Counted from the stretch's first letter, positions 35,380 to 45,809 are shown. The stretch: DNA of 64,000 nucleotides from Photorhabdus caribbeanensis (GCF_018448885.1 NZ_RCWB01000010.1:77493-141492), one strand, 5' to 3'. Numbers and translations: made by a program. The notes: generated from the letters alone by a model not told the origin.

Positions 35380-36408
35380 ATGAAAGCATTAGTATTAGAA
35401 AAAGCAGGTCAGATTTCAATTCAAGACTGGGAAACCCCCGAAATATTGGGTGAAAATGATGTTGAAATAAAAATTCACTCGGTGGGGATTTGTGGCAGCG
35501 ATGTGCATTATTATCAATACGGGCGTATTGGGCCATTTATTGTCGAAAAGCCGATGATCCTCGGGCACGAAGCATCAGGTGTCATCACCGCAGTAGGTAA
35601 AAATGTGACTCACTTAAAAATCGGCGATCGTGTCTGTATGGAACCTGGCATTCCTAATCTGCAATCACCACAATCGCGGGCGGGTATTTATAACTTAGAT
35701 CCAGAAATCCGTTTCTGGGCGACGCCCCCTATTGACGGTTGCTTACGCGAAAGGGTTATTCACCCGGCAGCATTTACGTTCAAATTACCTGATAATGTCA
35801 GTTTTGCCGAAGGTGCAATGGTTGAACCATTATCTATCGGTATGCAAGCAGCCACAAAAGCAGAAATTAAACCTGGAGATATCGCATTAGTTGTTGGTGC
35901 TGGTACGATCGGCATTGTTACTGCACTTGCAGCATTAGCCGGTGGTTGTTCTGATGTCATTATTTGTGATGTGTTCGATGAGAAACTAGAAATTGCAAAA
36001 CAGTATCCAGGTCTTCACCCGGTTAATAGCAAAGTAGTTGCTGAGAAAGTGAATACCTTAACCGATGGTAATGGGGTCAATATTCTTTTTGAATGCAGTG
36101 GCGCAAAACCAGTCATTGCCACTATTTCAGAGCACATTGCACCGGGTGGAATAGCTGTTCTAGTCGGTATGCCTATCGATCCGGCGCCATTTGATGTTGT
36201 CTCTGCCCAAGCTAAAGAGATCACATTCAAAACTATTTTCCGCTACGCAAATATGTATCCTCGTACTATCCGTTTACTTAGCTCTGGCAAGCTCAAAGTA
36301 CCCCCCCTATTATCCGCAACCTATAAATTTAAAGACAGCATTCAGGCGTATGAACGAGCCGCGGAAGGTCGCCCGACAGATATCAAAATTATGTTAGAAA
36401 TGGAGTAA
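35380..36408 (+). CDS. Xylitol (polyol) dehydrogenase, zinc-dependent MDR family
   Basis: A 342-residue NAD-dependent medium-chain dehydrogenase that oxidises xylitol to D-xylulose, inferred from the xylulokinase gene 3 nt downstream. Catalytic zinc residues: Cys in [11 protein letters not shown] (near 38), His-Glu in LGHEASG (near 62). Rossmann motif [14 protein letters not shown] (near 170). The lobe loop reads [19 protein letters not shown], so the four cysteines that bind structural zinc in many relatives are absent, as also happens in some sorbitol dehydrogenases. Sorbitol as alternative substrate cannot be ruled out. Confidence 0.87.
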   Translation: MKALVLEKAGQISIQDWETPEILGENDVEIKIHSVGICGSDVHYYQYGRIGPFIVEKPMILGHEASGVITAVGKNVTHLKIGDRVCMEPGIPNLQSPQSRAGIYNLDPEIRFWATPPIDGCLRERVIHPAAFTFKLPDNVSFAEGAMVEPLSIGMQAATKAEIKPGDIALVVGAGTIGIVTALAALAGGCSDVIICDVFDEKLEIAKQYPGLHPVNSKVVAEKVNTLTDGNGVNILFECSGAKPVIATISEHIAPGGIAVLVGMPIDPAPFDVVSAQAKEITFKTIFRYANMYPRTIRLLSSGKLKVPPLLSATYKFKDSIQAYERAAEGRPTDIKIMLEME

Positions 36409-36411
36409 CGC

Positions 36412-37923
36412 ATGGCGCTCTATGCTGGTATCGATTGCGGTACACAAAGTACTAAAGTCATTATTATCGATAGCCAAAAAACGCATATTTTGGGTGAAGG
36501 CAGCTCGCCTCACCCAATAATTAGCGATTCAAACGGCCGTCGTGAACAACAAGCTTACTGGTGGACAGCGGCATTGGAAAGTGCCTTTTCTCAAGCAATT
36601 GAACAAGCAGGAATTTCCGGTACAAAAATTACCGCTCTTGCCGTATCAGGTCAACAGCACGGTTTTGTTCCTCTGGATGCAGAAGGCCATGTTTTAGCAC
36701 CGGTAAAACTCTGGTGTGACACTGAAACTGCGGTCGAAAATCAGGAAATTATTGATGCACTCGGTGGTACCCAAGCCGCTTTAACACAACTCGGATTAAT
36801 GCCGCAGACAGGTTATACCGCATCTAAAATTCTTTGGTTCAAAAAATACCATCCTGAATTATGGGAAAAACTGAATGCCGTTTTATTGCCTCATGATTAT
36901 CTTAATTATTGGCTAACAGGCAGATTAGTTGCCGAATATGGTGATGCTTCAGGAACCGGATTACTGAATATTCGTAAACGCGAATGGGATAACCAAATTG
37001 CTCAATTAATTGATCCAAATGGTCGTCTTTGGCATGCACTGCCTGAATTGGTTTCCGCTGAAACCTGTATTGGCACAGTAAAGCCTGCAATAGCAAGAAG
37101 ATTAGGGCTTTCACCGACAACCAAAGTTGCGTCTGGCGGGGGCGATAATATGATGGCTGCAATTGGAACAGGCAATATCGTTCCTGGCATCACGACCATG
37201 AGTTTAGGCACCTCTGGCACCCTATTCACTTACTCTGACAAACCGATTGTCGCTGACTCTGAAATGATCGCCGGTTTCTGTTCCTCTAATAATGGATGGC
37301 TACCATTAATCTGCACGATGAATGTAACTTCAACCACCACCACTATTCAAAAGCTGTTTAATATGGATATTCAGACTTTTAATGACACATTGAACCAGAG
37401 CAAACCCGGAGCTAATGGTTTGATGATGCTACCGTTTTTTAACGGTGAACGTGTTCCGCCGCTCCCCCACGCCAAAGCGAGTCTCCATAACCTGGATACC
37501 AGCAATATGAATCAACAAAATTTCATTTTGGCTGCGGTTGAAAGCGCCACTTACGGGCTACGTTTTGGTATTGAATTATTTCGCAAACAAGGGATTGAAA
37601 TTAATGAGATCCGTTTGACCGGCGGCGGTGCTCGCAGCAAAAAATGGCGACAAATTGTGGCCGATGTCATGAATACGCCGGTTATTTGCGTCACGAATCA
37701 AGAAGCTGCCGCCCTAGGTGCTGCTATTCAAGCTATGTGGTGTGATTCCTTGACAGAAGAGAAAGATAAACAAGCGCAGCTCGTCCACCTTTGCCAACAT
37801 TTTGTTCATCTTGATGAAGAAACCCGCACCGTTCCAACTCCCGAAACAGCCGCATTATATGACGTGCTTTATCAAGATTATTTATCTCTGTTGACTGCTG
37901 AATATCCAGAGGTGAAAGTATGA
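36412..37923 (+). CDS. xylB: Xylulokinase
   Basis: A 503-residue FGGY-family sugar kinase that phosphorylates D-xylulose to D-xylulose 5-phosphate for the pentose phosphate pathway. N-terminal ATPase loop YAGIDCGTQSTKVIIID; xylulose-binding motif SGQQHGFVPLD (near 80); second-domain loop ASGGGDNMMAAIGTGN (near 240) with the catalytic Asp; C-terminal LTGGGARSKKWRQIVADV. The next-gene spacing (ATGG overlap region, 3 nt) shows translational coupling with the dehydrogenase. No xylA or xylose transporter is present, so the route is xylitol or xylulose use rather than xylose. Confidence 0.93.
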   Translation: MALYAGIDCGTQSTKVIIIDSQKTHILGEGSSPHPIISDSNGRREQQAYWWTAALESAFSQAIEQAGISGTKITALAVSGQQHGFVPLDAEGHVLAPVKLWCDTETAVENQEIIDALGGTQAALTQLGLMPQTGYTASKILWFKKYHPELWEKLNAVLLPHDYLNYWLTGRLVAEYGDASGTGLLNIRKREWDNQIAQLIDPNGRLWHALPELVSAETCIGTVKPAIARRLGLSPTTKVASGGGDNMMAAIGTGNIVPGITTMSLGTSGTLFTYSDKPIVADSEMIAGFCSSNNGWLPLICTMNVTSTTTTIQKLFNMDIQTFNDTLNQSKPGANGLMMLPFFNGERVPPLPHAKASLHNLDTSNMNQQNFILAAVESATYGLRFGIELFRKQGIEINEIRLTGGGARSKKWRQIVADVMNTPVICVTNQEAAALGAAIQAMWCDSLTEEKDKQAQLVHLCQHFVHLDEETRTVPTPETAALYDVLYQDYLSLLTAEYPEVKV

Positions 37924-37998
37924 AACATTGACCGCCGATAATTCCCCTGGTGAATGATTCAAAGTCACTGGTATTCAATAATTTTTCATGATGGAAAA

Positions 37999-38030
37999 AA
38001 CAAACCTCGCTATTTTAAACGAGGTTTGTT
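37999..38030. terminator. Hairpin between convergent xylB and putP
   Basis: AACAAACCTCG, a 10-nt loop and CGAGGTTTGTT form an 11-bp stem. Likely bidirectional. A diverged relative (AACAAACCCCG...) lies at about 45138. Confidence 0.6.
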
Positions 38031-38093
38031 AGTAGTCTGGTGAAGGCATTCCGCCTTCACGCTTTCTTACCTTTCTTTTTACCTTATTTCAAT

Positions 38094-39578
38094 TCACTTA
38101 GTCTTATATTGCGCCTCAGCATCAATAAAACGCTGTTGCGCTGCTCTGCTCGGCGCTTTACCCAACAGACTCACAACCACGATCGCAATAGAAGCTAAGA
38201 TAAAGCCAGGAATAATTTCATACAAGGCAAACCATTGGTACTTCATCCATACCAATACCGTAACAGCCCCTACCAACATTCCCGCTAATGCGCCATTACG
38301 TGTCATACGTTTCCATATAACAGAAATCAGTACGACCGGACCGAACGCAGCGCCAAACCCTGCCCATGCATTACTTACCAGAGCCAGTACTTTATTGTCT
38401 GGATTGGTTGCTATCACCATTGCGATGACTGCCACCAGCAACACCATGAAACGCCCTACCCACACCAACTCTTTCTGGCTGGCAGATTTACGGATAAAGG
38501 GTTTGTAAAGATCTTCCGTCAAAGCACTTGCACACACCAGCAACTGACAGCTTAAGGTACTCATCACCGCGGCCAGAATAGCGGATAGTAAAATGCCTGC
38601 TACCCACGGATTAAACAGAATAACCGCCAATTCCATAAAGATACGTTCACGGTTGGCTGTTACCGGACCAGCCAGTTCAGGGTGCATTTCAAAATAAGCA
38701 ATACCGAAGAAACCGACAGCAATAGTGCCTGCCAAACATAACACCATCCAAGTCATACTGATACGACGAGCCTTGCGGATAGTATGATGGGAATCTGCCG
38801 CCATAAAACGCGCCAGAATATGTGGCTGACCAAAATAACCCAATCCCCAACCTAACAGCGAGATAATGGCAATAAAGTTCAACCCTTTAAACATATCCAT
38901 ATAAGCCGGGCTTTTTGCTGCTATCAGAGCCAGAGAGGTATCAATGCCACCCACAGAGAAAATAACGATGATCGGCGTCAAAATAAGCGCAAATATCATT
39001 AATGAAGCCTGAACCGTGTCGGTCCAACTGACCGCCAGGAAGCCGCCAAGGAAAGTATAAGCAATTGTTGCTGCGGCGCCGAGCCACATGGCTTTCTGAT
39101 AACTGATACCGAACGTACTTTCAAACAACAATCCTCCGGCAACCACGCCAGAAGCACAATAGATAGTAAAGAAGATCAAAATCACCAGCGCAGAAATAAT
39201 ACGTAGGATTTTACTGCTATCGTCAAAACGGCTGGTGAAGTAGTCCGGCAATGTTAGCGCATTATTATTGACTTCGGTCTGGATTCGTAACCTACCTGCC
39301 ACCAATTTCCAGTTCAGGTAAGCGCCTAAAGAGAGGCCAATCGCTATCCAGCTTTCTGAAATCCCCGCAAAATAGACCACGCCAGGTAAGCCCATTAATA
39401 ACCAACCGCTCATATCCGAAGCACCGGCAGACAAAGCCGTTACTACGCTACCTAATCGCCTTCCACCCAAAATATAGTCATCAAAATTCTTGGTTGAGCG
39501 ATAAGCCAAAAAACCTATCAACAACATACCAGTAATGTAGACAATAAAGGTGATTAGCATTGGTGTATTTACTGTCAT
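38094..39578 (-). CDS. putP: Sodium/proline symporter
   Basis: A 494-residue member of the sodium:solute symporter family (E. coli PutP 502) with about 13 membrane segments. Signature regions: LGGRRLGSVVTALSAGASDMSGWLLMGLPG (cited in parts), FGQPHILARFMAA and AAVMSTLSCQLLVCASALTED (cited in parts). It imports L-proline for PutA. The ATG at 39578 has GGAGAA upstream; the frame is open to 39635. Divergent from putA, with GTTGCA hexamers between. Confidence 0.95.
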   Translation of the reverse strand: MTVNTPMLITFIVYITGMLLIGFLAYRSTKNFDDYILGGRRLGSVVTALSAGASDMSGWLLMGLPGVVYFAGISESWIAIGLSLGAYLNWKLVAGRLRIQTEVNNNALTLPDYFTSRFDDSSKILRIISALVILIFFTIYCASGVVAGGLLFESTFGISYQKAMWLGAAATIAYTFLGGFLAVSWTDTVQASLMIFALILTPIIVIFSVGGIDTSLALIAAKSPAYMDMFKGLNFIAIISLLGWGLGYFGQPHILARFMAADSHHTIRKARRISMTWMVLCLAGTIAVGFFGIAYFEMHPELAGPVTANRERIFMELAVILFNPWVAGILLSAILAAVMSTLSCQLLVCASALTEDLYKPFIRKSASQKELVWVGRFMVLLVAVIAMVIATNPDNKVLALVSNAWAGFGAAFGPVVLISVIWKRMTRNGALAGMLVGAVTVLVWMKYQWFALYEIIPGFILASIAIVVVSLLGKAPSRAAQQRFIDAEAQYKTK

Positions 39579-39662
39579 GCAAGTTCTCCATAGTGTTATC
39601 TGTGTTTTGCAAATCCGCAGTTCTCCCGGGTACACAGAGTTTTCCCTGTCAGGTTCAGGAAC

Positions 39663-40009
39663 GTTGCACCTGATTGCACCTAAAAATGGTCCATAATTCT
39701 AAATTGAAATAATTATTTTTGTAACCAATTAGAAAGTTACAGTGAATCCTAGATTAGCATCAGGTAATTTAACAACTAATTAACGCCATTTTTTACAAGA
39801 AACGTCTACTGAATCACATTTATTTGCTTTAAAAATTATACTTTTTAACCATTTCAGGGTTACACCCCTATATTTCGCTATAAAATAGTAAACCAATGTG
39901 TATCAATCAAATAAAGTCACAAAAATAAATATATCCACCTAATTATAATAACTAGATTAATTTCACAAAAATAAAACAAGCGCTTCTCATAAGGTTGCAC
40001 AAAGTTGCA
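39663..40009. promoter_or_regulatory. putA-putP control region with PutA operator hexamers
   Basis: GTTGCA hexamers, the known PutA recognition word in E. coli, occur at 39663-39668 (near putP), 39994-39999 and 40004-40009 (near putA); the last two are direct repeats spaced by 10 bp, one helical turn. TGCACC also occurs at 39674-39679. PutA binds such sites through its ribbon-helix-helix when proline is absent, repressing both genes. The rest of the 487-bp gap is AT-rich without a gene. Confidence 0.7.
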
Positions 40010-40065
40010 ACATGTCAGATATTATCATGCAATTTTAGATAAACCTTACCTATTAAGGAGCGAGG

Positions 40066-43000
40066 ATGGGTAGTACAACAATGGGCGTGAAGCTTGATGA
40101 AGCAACGCGCGATCGCATTAAAGCTGCGGCACAACGGATTGACCGCACTCCACATTGGCTGATTAAACAAGCTATTTTTAATTACCTTGAACGTCTTGAA
40201 AATGATGAACAGATCGCTGAACTCTCTGCTAATCAAGATATTAAAGAAGAGAAGATCATCGCAGAAGAAACGGTACCAGATTCTGCTCACCAACCTTTCC
40301 TCGACTTCGCAGAACATATCCTGCCTCAATCAGTAAAACGTTCCGCAATTACTGCGGCCTATCGCCTGCCAGAAACACAGGCAGTTCCCATGTTGCTGCA
40401 ACAGGCGCAATTGCCCGAAGATCAGGCACAAGCGACTCATAAGCTGGCTTACAGCATTGCAGAAAAATTGCGGAACCAGAAAAACAGCATTGGTCGTTCA
40501 GGTCTGGTTCAAGGGTTATTGCAGGAATTCTCGCTTTCATCTCAGGAAGGCGTTGCGCTAATGTGTCTTGCGGAAGCCTTGCTCCGTATTCCTGATAAAG
40601 CTACTCGCGACGCACTAATCCGCGACAAAATCAGTAACGGCAACTGGCATTCCCATCTGGGCCAAAGTTCATCCATGTTTGTCAATGCAGCAACCTGGGG
40701 GCTGCTGTTTACCGGCAAATTAGTTTCTACCCACAACGAAGCCAAACTCTCCAATTCGCTGAATCGCATTATCAGTAAGAGCGGCGAGCCATTAGTGCGT
40801 AAAGGCGTCGATATGGCAATGCGCCTGATGGGTGAACAGTTTGTCACCGGAGAAACCATCGCTCAAGCGCTGGCAAGTGCACGTAAGCTGGAAGAAAAAG
40901 GGTTCCGTTACTCCTATGACATGCTAGGTGAAGCCGCTTTAACTGAGGAAGATGCTCAGAATTATATGGTTTCCTATCAACAAGCGATTCATGCTATCGG
41001 GAAAGCATCTAACGGCCGCGGCATTTATGAAGGACCTGGAATTTCCATTAAGCTTTCTGCCCTGCACCCACGTTATAGCCGTGCTCAATATGAACGCGTC
41101 ATGAACGAGCTATATCCACGCCTGCTTTCCCTGACATTGCAGGCACGCCAATATGATGTTGGTATCAATATTGATGCCGAAGAAGCAGATCGCTTGGAAA
41201 TTTCTCTCGATTTGCTGGAGAAACTCTGTTTTGAACCACAACTGGCTGGCTGGAATGGCATTGGTTTCGTTATTCAGGCTTATCAGAAGCGCTGCCCCTT
41301 TGTTATCGATGCAGTCATTGACTTAGCACAACGCAGCCGCCGTCGGTTAATGGTGCGACTGGTAAAAGGCGCTTACTGGGATAGCGAAATTAAACGTGCT
41401 CAAATTGATGGATTGGAAGGTTATCCAGTTTACACCCGCAAAGTTTATACTGACGTTTCTTATCTGGCTTGCGCCCGTAAACTATTGTCAGTGCCTAATC
41501 TGATTTATCCTCAGTTCGCTACCCATAATGCCCATACTTTAGCTGCCGTTTATCATATGGCCGGACAAAACTATTATCCTGGGCAATATGAATTCCAGTG
41601 CCTGCATGGCATGGGAGAACCCTTGTATGAACAAGTGGTCGGGAAAATCGCTGATGGTAAATTAAACCGCCCATGCCGTATTTATGCGCCAGTAGGCACT
41701 CACGAAACATTGTTGGCTTATCTGGTCCGTCGCCTGTTGGAGAACGGCGCTAACACCTCTTTCGTCAACCGTATCGCCGATACCACATTACCACTGGATG
41801 AGCTGGTTGCCGATCCGGTGAACAAGGTTCAGAAGCTGGCCGAAACCGAAGGCCAAATCGGTCTTCCACATCCGAAAATTCCTCTGCCTCACAATCTGTA
41901 TGGTAAAGATCGCGCAAACTCAGCCGGTCTGGATCTTGCCAACGAACATCGTCTGGCATCTCTTTCCAGTGCGCTATTAAGTTCTGCTACCGAAGTGCAG
42001 TATAGCGAGCCACTACTGGGCGGCAATTATCACCATCAAGGTGAGTTACCTGCCGCTAAACCAGTTATTAACCCGGCGGCGCCTTCGGATATTGTCGGCC
42101 ATGTTCGTGAAACAACTGAACAGGAAGTCAGCCATGCGCTGGATGTCGCAACAGAAGCTGGCGCAATCTGGTTTGCGACGCCGCCATCAGAACGGGCTGC
42201 TATTCTGGTTCGTGCTGCGGAATTGATGGAAAACCAGATGCAACCGTTATTAGGCATTTTGGTTCGGGAAGCCGGCAAAACCTTTAATAATGCGATTGCT
42301 GAGGTACGCGAAGCAGTCGATTTTCTCTATTACTACGCGGGGCAAGTTCGCCATGATTTCGCTAATGATACTCATCGCCCTTTGGGGCCGGTTGTCTGTA
42401 TCAGCCCGTGGAATTTCCCATTAGCCATTTTTACCGGGCAGATAGCGGCTGCATTGGCTGCCGGTAACAGTGTATTAGCAAAACCTGCGGAACAGACCCC
42501 ATTAATTGCGGCAACAGCGGTCAAAATACTGCATCAAGCAGGTATTCCCCACGATGCATTGCAATTATTACCTGGCCGAGGTGAAACCATTGGTTCTCTT
42601 CTGGTAGGTGATGAGAGAGTACGAGGCGTGATGTTTACTGGCTCCACCGAAGTGGCAAGTCTATTACAACGTAACATTGCCGGACGACTTGATGCACAAG
42701 GGCGACCAACTCCTCTGATTGCCGAAACCGGTGGCCTGAACGCCATGATTGTCGACTCTTCCGCGCTGACAGAACAAGTTGTTACTGATGTGGTCGCCTC
42801 TGCTTTTGACAGTGCCGGTCAACGTTGCTCTGCTTTACGTATTCTCTGCATTCAAGATGATGTGGCAGAGAGAACCCTCACCATGCTGAAAGGCGCCATG
42901 TCTGAATGCCGGATGGGTAATCCTGAACGCCTGTCTACCGATATCGGCCCGGTCATTGATGCGGAAGCCAAAGCTGGCATTGATCGCCATATTCAAGCAA

Positions 43001-44046
43001 TGCGTACCAAAGGACGCACGATTTATCAGGCAGCACAAGATAATGTGGTCGATAATCAAGAGTGGGATCAAGGCACTTTCGTTAAACCGACACTGATTGA
43101 ATTAGAAAATTTCAATGAATTAAAGCAAGAGATTTTCGGCCCGGTTCTGCATGTTGTCCGTTTTAAACGTGACGAACTGGATCAATTGCTGGATCAAATT
43201 AATGACTCCAACTATGGTTTGACCCTTGGCGTCCATACCCGTATTGATGAAACGATTGCACAAGTTACCGCTAAAGCGAAAGTCGGCAATCTGTATGTTA
43301 ACCGCAACATGGTAGGCGCTGTTGTTGGCGTGCAACCGTTCGGTGGTGAAGGCTTATCCGGTACCGGACCGAAAGCAGGCGGCCCACTCTATTTGTACCG
43401 TTTGCTCTCCTGCCGTCCTCAAAACGCGATCAACCAAACGTTGGAACGTCAAGATGCGGAATATCCACTGGATGCTAATGTCCGTTCAGCGCTGATGGCT
43501 CCTTTTGATGCATTAGCAGAATGGGCAACCAACCAGCACAACGAAGAGCTAAATCAGTTAGTTCAACAATATAAATTGCTGGCACAAGGCGGCACCACCC
43601 GTCTGTTGCCGGGGCCGACCGGCGAACGCAATACTTATACCCTGTTGCCTCGTGGTCAGGTGCTGTGTCTGGCGGATAATCAACAGGATACGTTGATCCA
43701 ACTGGCAGCAACATTATCTGTGGGCTGTCAATTGCTATGGCAAAATGATGATCTACATCAGCAACTGTTTCGTCAATTGCCAGATAGCGTCCGTAAATCA
43801 ATCAATTTGGTTCAGGACTGGCAGAGTGAAGATACGGTATTCGAAGCGGTTATTTACCACGGCGACTCTGATCAATTGCGTCAAGTTTGCGAACAAGTCG
43901 CTCAACGTAAAGGCGTTATCATCTCCGTACAAGGTTTTGCTCGTGGAGAAACTAATCTGCTGTTAGAACGTCTGCTACATGAACGCTCACTGAGCATTAA
44001 CACCGCAGCGGCGGGGGGCAATGCCAGCCTGATGACTATCGGTTAA
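40066..44046 (+). CDS. putA: Trifunctional proline dehydrogenase / P5C dehydrogenase / repressor PutA
   Basis: The 1326-residue protein oxidises proline to glutamate in two steps and represses its own genes. Ribbon-helix-helix DNA-binding domain at 1-47 (TTMGVKLDEATRDRIKAAA). Proline dehydrogenase barrel at about 265-615, FAD-binding, with INIDAEEADRLEISLDL and RLVKGAYWDSEIK. Aldehyde dehydrogenase domain at about 650-1135 with catalytic Cys in SAGQRCSALRIL (near 920) and ISPWNFPLAIFTGQIAAAL. C-terminal extension ending NTAAAGGNASLMTIG, as in E. coli PutA (1320). Strong AAGGAG ribosome site. Confidence 0.98.
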   Translation: MGSTTMGVKLDEATRDRIKAAAQRIDRTPHWLIKQAIFNYLERLENDEQIAELSANQDIKEEKIIAEETVPDSAHQPFLDFAEHILPQSVKRSAITAAYRLPETQAVPMLLQQAQLPEDQAQATHKLAYSIAEKLRNQKNSIGRSGLVQGLLQEFSLSSQEGVALMCLAEALLRIPDKATRDALIRDKISNGNWHSHLGQSSSMFVNAATWGLLFTGKLVSTHNEAKLSNSLNRIISKSGEPLVRKGVDMAMRLMGEQFVTGETIAQALASARKLEEKGFRYSYDMLGEAALTEEDAQNYMVSYQQAIHAIGKASNGRGIYEGPGISIKLSALHPRYSRAQYERVMNELYPRLLSLTLQARQYDVGINIDAEEADRLEISLDLLEKLCFEPQLAGWNGIGFVIQAYQKRCPFVIDAVIDLAQRSRRRLMVRLVKGAYWDSEIKRAQIDGLEGYPVYTRKVYTDVSYLACARKLLSVPNLIYPQFATHNAHTLAAVYHMAGQNYYPGQYEFQCLHGMGEPLYEQVVGKIADGKLNRPCRIYAPVGTHETLLAYLVRRLLENGANTSFVNRIADTTLPLDELVADPVNKVQKLAETEGQIGLPHPKIPLPHNLYGKDRANSAGLDLANEHRLASLSSALLSSATEVQYSEPLLGGNYHHQGELPAAKPVINPAAPSDIVGHVRETTEQEVSHALDVATEAGAIWFATPPSERAAILVRAAELMENQMQPLLGILVREAGKTFNNAIAEVREAVDFLYYYAGQVRHDFANDTHRPLGPVVCISPWNFPLAIFTGQIAAALAAGNSVLAKPAEQTPLIAATAVKILHQAGIPHDALQLLPGRGETIGSLLVGDERVRGVMFTGSTEVASLLQRNIAGRLDAQGRPTPLIAETGGLNAMIVDSSALTEQVVTDVVASAFDSAGQRCSALRILCIQDDVAERTLTMLKGAMSECRMGNPERLSTDIGPVIDAEAKAGIDRHIQAMRTKGRTIYQAAQDNVVDNQEWDQGTFVKPTLIELENFNELKQEIFGPVLHVVRFKRDELDQLLDQINDSNYGLTLGVHTRIDETIAQVTAKAKVGNLYVNRNMVGAVVGVQPFGGEGLSGTGPKAGGPLYLYRLLSCRPQNAINQTLERQDAEYPLDANVRSALMAPFDALAEWATNQHNEELNQLVQQYKLLAQGGTTRLLPGPTGERNTYTLLPRGQVLCLADNQQDTLIQLAATLSVGCQLLWQNDDLHQQLFRQLPDSVRKSINLVQDWQSEDTVFEAVIYHGDSDQLRQVCEQVAQRKGVIISVQGFARGETNLLLERLLHERSLSINTAAAGGNASLMTIG

Positions 44047-44058
44047 TTTCGGTTGTAG

Positions 44059-44093
44059 CTAAGGGGAACTCATCAAAAAGGTGTTCCCCTTAG
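44059..44093 (+). terminator. Hairpin after putA
   Basis: CTAAGGGGAAC, a 13-nt loop and GTTCCCCTTAG form an 11-bp perfect stem; no U-run follows. It shares GGGGAAC/GTTCCCC with the hairpin at 45182-45207. Confidence 0.55.
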
Positions 44094-44151
44094 ATTAACA
44101 ATCAACCTCAAAACTCTGTTAATGCCCATTGAAATAGCGTAATCATTTACA

Positions 44152-44685
44152 TCAATTTCCATCAGATATTTCTTTAGTCATTATTTCTTTAGTCATATAG
44201 TATTCATCTATCAGTTCACCATTTATAAATAGTGAGCCAGTTCTGATACCAGAAAAAATAAAACCTGATGACAAATACCGCTTCATTGCCAATGTGTTTT
44301 TTATTGCAACGGTTAATTCAAGTCTGCTAATTCCATTTTTCCGTGACCAATCTTGTGCTTTGTCGATTAGGGTTCTCGCTATGCCTTTGTTTCTATACTC
44401 CTTTTTTACTCCAAGAGCAATAGAACCCAAATGCCTGTTTCTATTGAATACTCCTCTAGAGATAACAATAAATCCAACAATGTTTTTGTTATCTTTGCAT
44501 ATTAACATCTGCCTGTCTTTTCCAAATCCTTTTATTATATCCTCCTGTTCTTCAACACTGGTTTTTCTTTCTCCCGGCTCAAGCAACATAAATTCCGATG
44601 TGTTATCCAAATCATTAAAAAAAACAATGAGATTGTTCGCGTCTTCTACGTTAACTTCTCTAAAAATAAATGCCTCTTTTTCCAT
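44152..44685 (-). CDS. GNAT-family N-acetyltransferase
   Basis: A 177-residue RimI-like acetyltransferase: FIFREVNVEDANNLIVF at the start, beta-bulge region NIVGFIVISRG, GSIALGVKKEYRNKGIARTL with the acetyl-CoA pyrophosphate loop (near 105-120), and a C-terminal SGFIFSGIR. The substrate is unknown. Upstream in-frame ATGs at 44697 and 44721 are possible, none with a good ribosome site. The last codons contain a 15-nt tandem duplication (44169-44183 and 44184-44198), giving MTKEI twice. Convergent with putA. Confidence 0.78.
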   Translation of the reverse strand: MEKEAFIFREVNVEDANNLIVFFNDLDNTSEFMLLEPGERKTSVEEQEDIIKGFGKDRQMLICKDNKNIVGFIVISRGVFNRNRHLGSIALGVKKEYRNKGIARTLIDKAQDWSRKNGISRLELTVAIKNTLAMKRYLSSGFIFSGIRTGSLFINGELIDEYYMTKEIMTKEISDGN

Positions 44686-44721
44686 AGCGAATACCATATT
44701 AATGAAATTAGCATATACCAT

Positions 44722-45181
44722 ATATTACTACATACAAAAATCAATAAGATTTCGAATGATATTGCGATAATTAGTGGTGAGGCGATTGAAAAAATAATGA
44801 GGTGAAAGAAATTGGTACCTATCGCGATATTTAAAAAATTGATTTCATCACTTATGTATTTTTAATTAATTGAAATAACAGAAAAAAAATCCTGTAATAA
44901 ACAGGTAATTCACTATCCCATATAAACAAACAATTAAGCCTATTATCGTCGCTGTTATTAGAAACTAAGTGTAGTTTTTATTTTCATGTCTGAAAAATAA
45001 AAAGTATGCAGATATTCTCCGATCGAGATGATACTTCCTTTTATTTACCCAACATATAAATTCTTCTACACACCCCAGTGGGCGATTAAACCGGATTAAT
45101 GAGGAAAATGAGTTGGCTCATGATTCATCATGAAAAAACAAACCCCGTTATTTTTAACGACCTTTGTCAGCAACGATCCGA
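44722..45181. other. AT-rich intergenic region
   Basis: No supported gene. Near 45135 is a diverged copy of the AACAAACC hairpin found after xylB. Confidence 0.35.
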
Positions 45182-45207
45182 GGGGAACACACCAAAATGT
45201 GTTCCCC
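45182..45207 (-). terminator. Hairpin after fliZ
   Basis: GGGGAACACA, a 6-nt loop and TGTGTTCCCC form a 10-bp perfect stem downstream of fliZ. On the minus strand it lacks a U-run. Confidence 0.55.
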
Positions 45208-45244
45208 CAAAATTAATCATCTCTTTGCTGTTTATATTTCCAGC

Positions 45245-45757
45245 TTAGTGACCGCCCTGTTGCCAGCTCAAATACTGTTCATACTTGCGCAAAGCAATGT
45301 TGTAGTTACTGAATGCCGACTGTGACAGCTTTTCACTCAGTTTTTCCTGAATTTTCTCTGTTGTGAACTCTTTTACAGGGTAATTGCTTGAAGTGAGCAA
45401 TTCATCCAAACGTCGTAAACGAACCACATACTCACGAACAGTACTATGACTCATTTCAGTCTGTTCAAACAGGTACTGTTTGAACGACATGATGTCAAAA
45501 TAATCTGTCTCGCTATTGCAATAAATCTCACTGCAAAAACGACATAACGCGACAAATTTATCTTGCAGCTCATCCCAGGTCTTGTCATCAATCAACTCCG
45601 TCATCTCGGAGATGGACTCTTTGTTGATCACTTGGCCATTAAAAACCAATGAGATACGGTCAAGAGCTTTGTGACAATGCAAGCAATGAGTTTGACTATG
45701 CTTGTAGTCTTTAATGTAACGGCTGAGCGGCCGTTTCTTTTGTGTTGTAACAGACAT
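45245..45757 (-). CDS. fliZ: FliZ, flagellar regulatory protein
   Basis: A 170-residue FliZ (E. coli 183). Conserved blocks: RPLSRYIKDYKHSQTHCLHC (N-terminal CxxC), ALCRFCSEIYC, and the integrase-core-like SFKQYLFEQTEMSHSTVREY and VVRLRRLDELL. FliZ raises flagellar class 2 expression and antagonises sigma-S promoters; in related insect pathogens FliZ also links motility to virulence factors. It follows fliA by 52 nt in one operon. Confidence 0.92.
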   Translation of the reverse strand: MSVTTQKKRPLSRYIKDYKHSQTHCLHCHKALDRISLVFNGQVINKESISEMTELIDDKTWDELQDKFVALCRFCSEIYCNSETDYFDIMSFKQYLFEQTEMSHSTVREYVVRLRRLDELLTSSNYPVKEFTTEKIQEKLSEKLSQSAFSNYNIALRKYEQYLSWQQGGH

Positions 45758-45809
45758 AAGAGATAAGCCCTGTGTGTAGTCTTAAACAAAAAACAAATAA
45801 GCAAAAAAG

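Noticed and set aside
37733..37978. 81-codon minus-strand frame at the end of xylB
   Set aside because: It overlaps conserved xylB codons and has no ribosome site.
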